Under the pieces are notes generated by a model that was given only the letters and a program-made list of their open reading frames with translations, was not told the DNA's origin and did not search any database. The translations under genes and the position numbers were made by a program. Shown in pieces: positions 63,873-64,000 of a DNA stretch of 64,000 nt (the first letter of the stretch is position 1; the number at the start of each line of letters is the position of its first letter). Origin of the DNA: Firmicutes bacterium HGW-Firmicutes-15 (lineage in GTDB: Bacteria > Bacillota > Syntrophomonadia > Syntrophomonadales > Syntrophomonadaceae); assembly GCA_002840245.1 (NCBI GenBank), contig PHAA01000014.1, positions 19,524 through 83,523 on the forward strand, written 5' to 3'.

Positions 63873-63980
63873 ATGGAGGAGTTAACAAAACAGGTTAAAA
63901 GTGAATTGCTAAGAACCATTATATGGTTACTGGTTTCATTGGGTACAGGGATAGGAATTTATTATATGGTTTGGAAATAA
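63873..63980 (+). CDS. 35-residue single-helix membrane peptide
   Basis: A short frame with AAAGGGG ten bases before its ATG. The product has a charged N-terminus (M-E-E-L-T-K-Q) and one membrane helix with a G-T-G-I-G-I core, ending W-K. Not recognised; likely a real small membrane protein. Confidence 0.55.
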   Translation: MEELTKQVKSELLRTIIWLLVSLGTGIGIYYMVWK

Positions 63981-64000
63981 GTTTTATTTTCAAATGGAAT

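Overview
The window looks like a chromosomal piece of a sporulating, strictly anaerobic, low-to-mid GC Firmicute, most like the butyrate-oxidising Syntrophomonadaceae (Syntrophomonas and relatives). This is inferred from content: a selenocysteine-containing HdrABC-Flox electron-transfer operon, a MetF-MetV fusion, a citrate-to-2-oxoglutarate operon built on a homocitrate-synthase-type enzyme, an activase/HgdB-like pair, spore-type GerMN lipoproteins and PdaA, and very frequent TTG starts behind strong Shine-Dalgarno sites. No tRNA, rRNA, CRISPR array, transposase or phage gene was seen.

Layout. 1-292: nothing recognisable. 0.3-10.4 kb: DUF554 membrane protein, gatCAB, then the synthase, split aconitase, isocitrate dehydrogenase and MetF-MetV. 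10.4-15.2 kb: hybrid histidine kinase, secreted glucosaminidase with stalk domains, acetate transporter. 15.4-21.5 kb (minus): an unrecognised set with an Hsp70/actin-fold ATPase and three helical proteins, headed by a PdaA-type deacetylase. 21.7-23.9 kb: permuted NlpC/P60 enzyme, membrane protein, HAD hydrolase, TM2 protein. 24.2-31.5 kb: the hdrCBA-flox operon. HdrA and the MvhD-type subunit are each interrupted by one in-frame TGA, best read as selenocysteine; naive ORF calling splits HdrA and truncates the MvhD-type subunit. 31.5-36.3 kb: an agr-type quorum-sensing locus with a split sensor, AgrB, an overlooked 45-aa AgrD and a LytTR regulator, divergent from two secreted-protein genes behind three direct repeats of exactly 21-bp period. 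36.3-41.4 kb: a metallopeptidase remnant and a MacB-like ABC system whose ATPase has no ordinary start codon. 41.4-47 kb: P47/TULIP-like protein, GerMN lipoprotein, orphan flagellin-like protein, PAP2-like membrane protein. 47-52.9 kb: aminotransferase/acyl-reductase fusion, DUF1285 protein, two tiny proteins followed by strong hairpins, radical SAM protein, second GerMN lipoprotein. 53.2-59.1 kb: murI, HgdB-like protein plus activase, two-subunit fumarase, rph, XTP/dITP pyrophosphatase, YfcE-type phosphoesterase. 59.6-64 kb: Glu/Pro/Leu low-complexity membrane protein, PRC-barrel protein, VanW-related protein and a 35-aa membrane peptide.

How it fits together. The citrate operon makes 2-oxoglutarate for biosynthesis. 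HdrABC-Flox plausibly couples NADH to low-potential electron carriers and a disulfide or ferredoxin partner, without a hydrogenase gene nearby. The agr locus is placed to control the secreted pair. Two copies of a non-coding inverted-repeat element (52.9 and 59.1 kb) flank the murI-to-phosphoesterase block; the second copy carries four palindromic units at exact 26-bp spacing.

Limits: all assignments come from reading the sequence and translations by eye; no database search, folding or alignment program was run.
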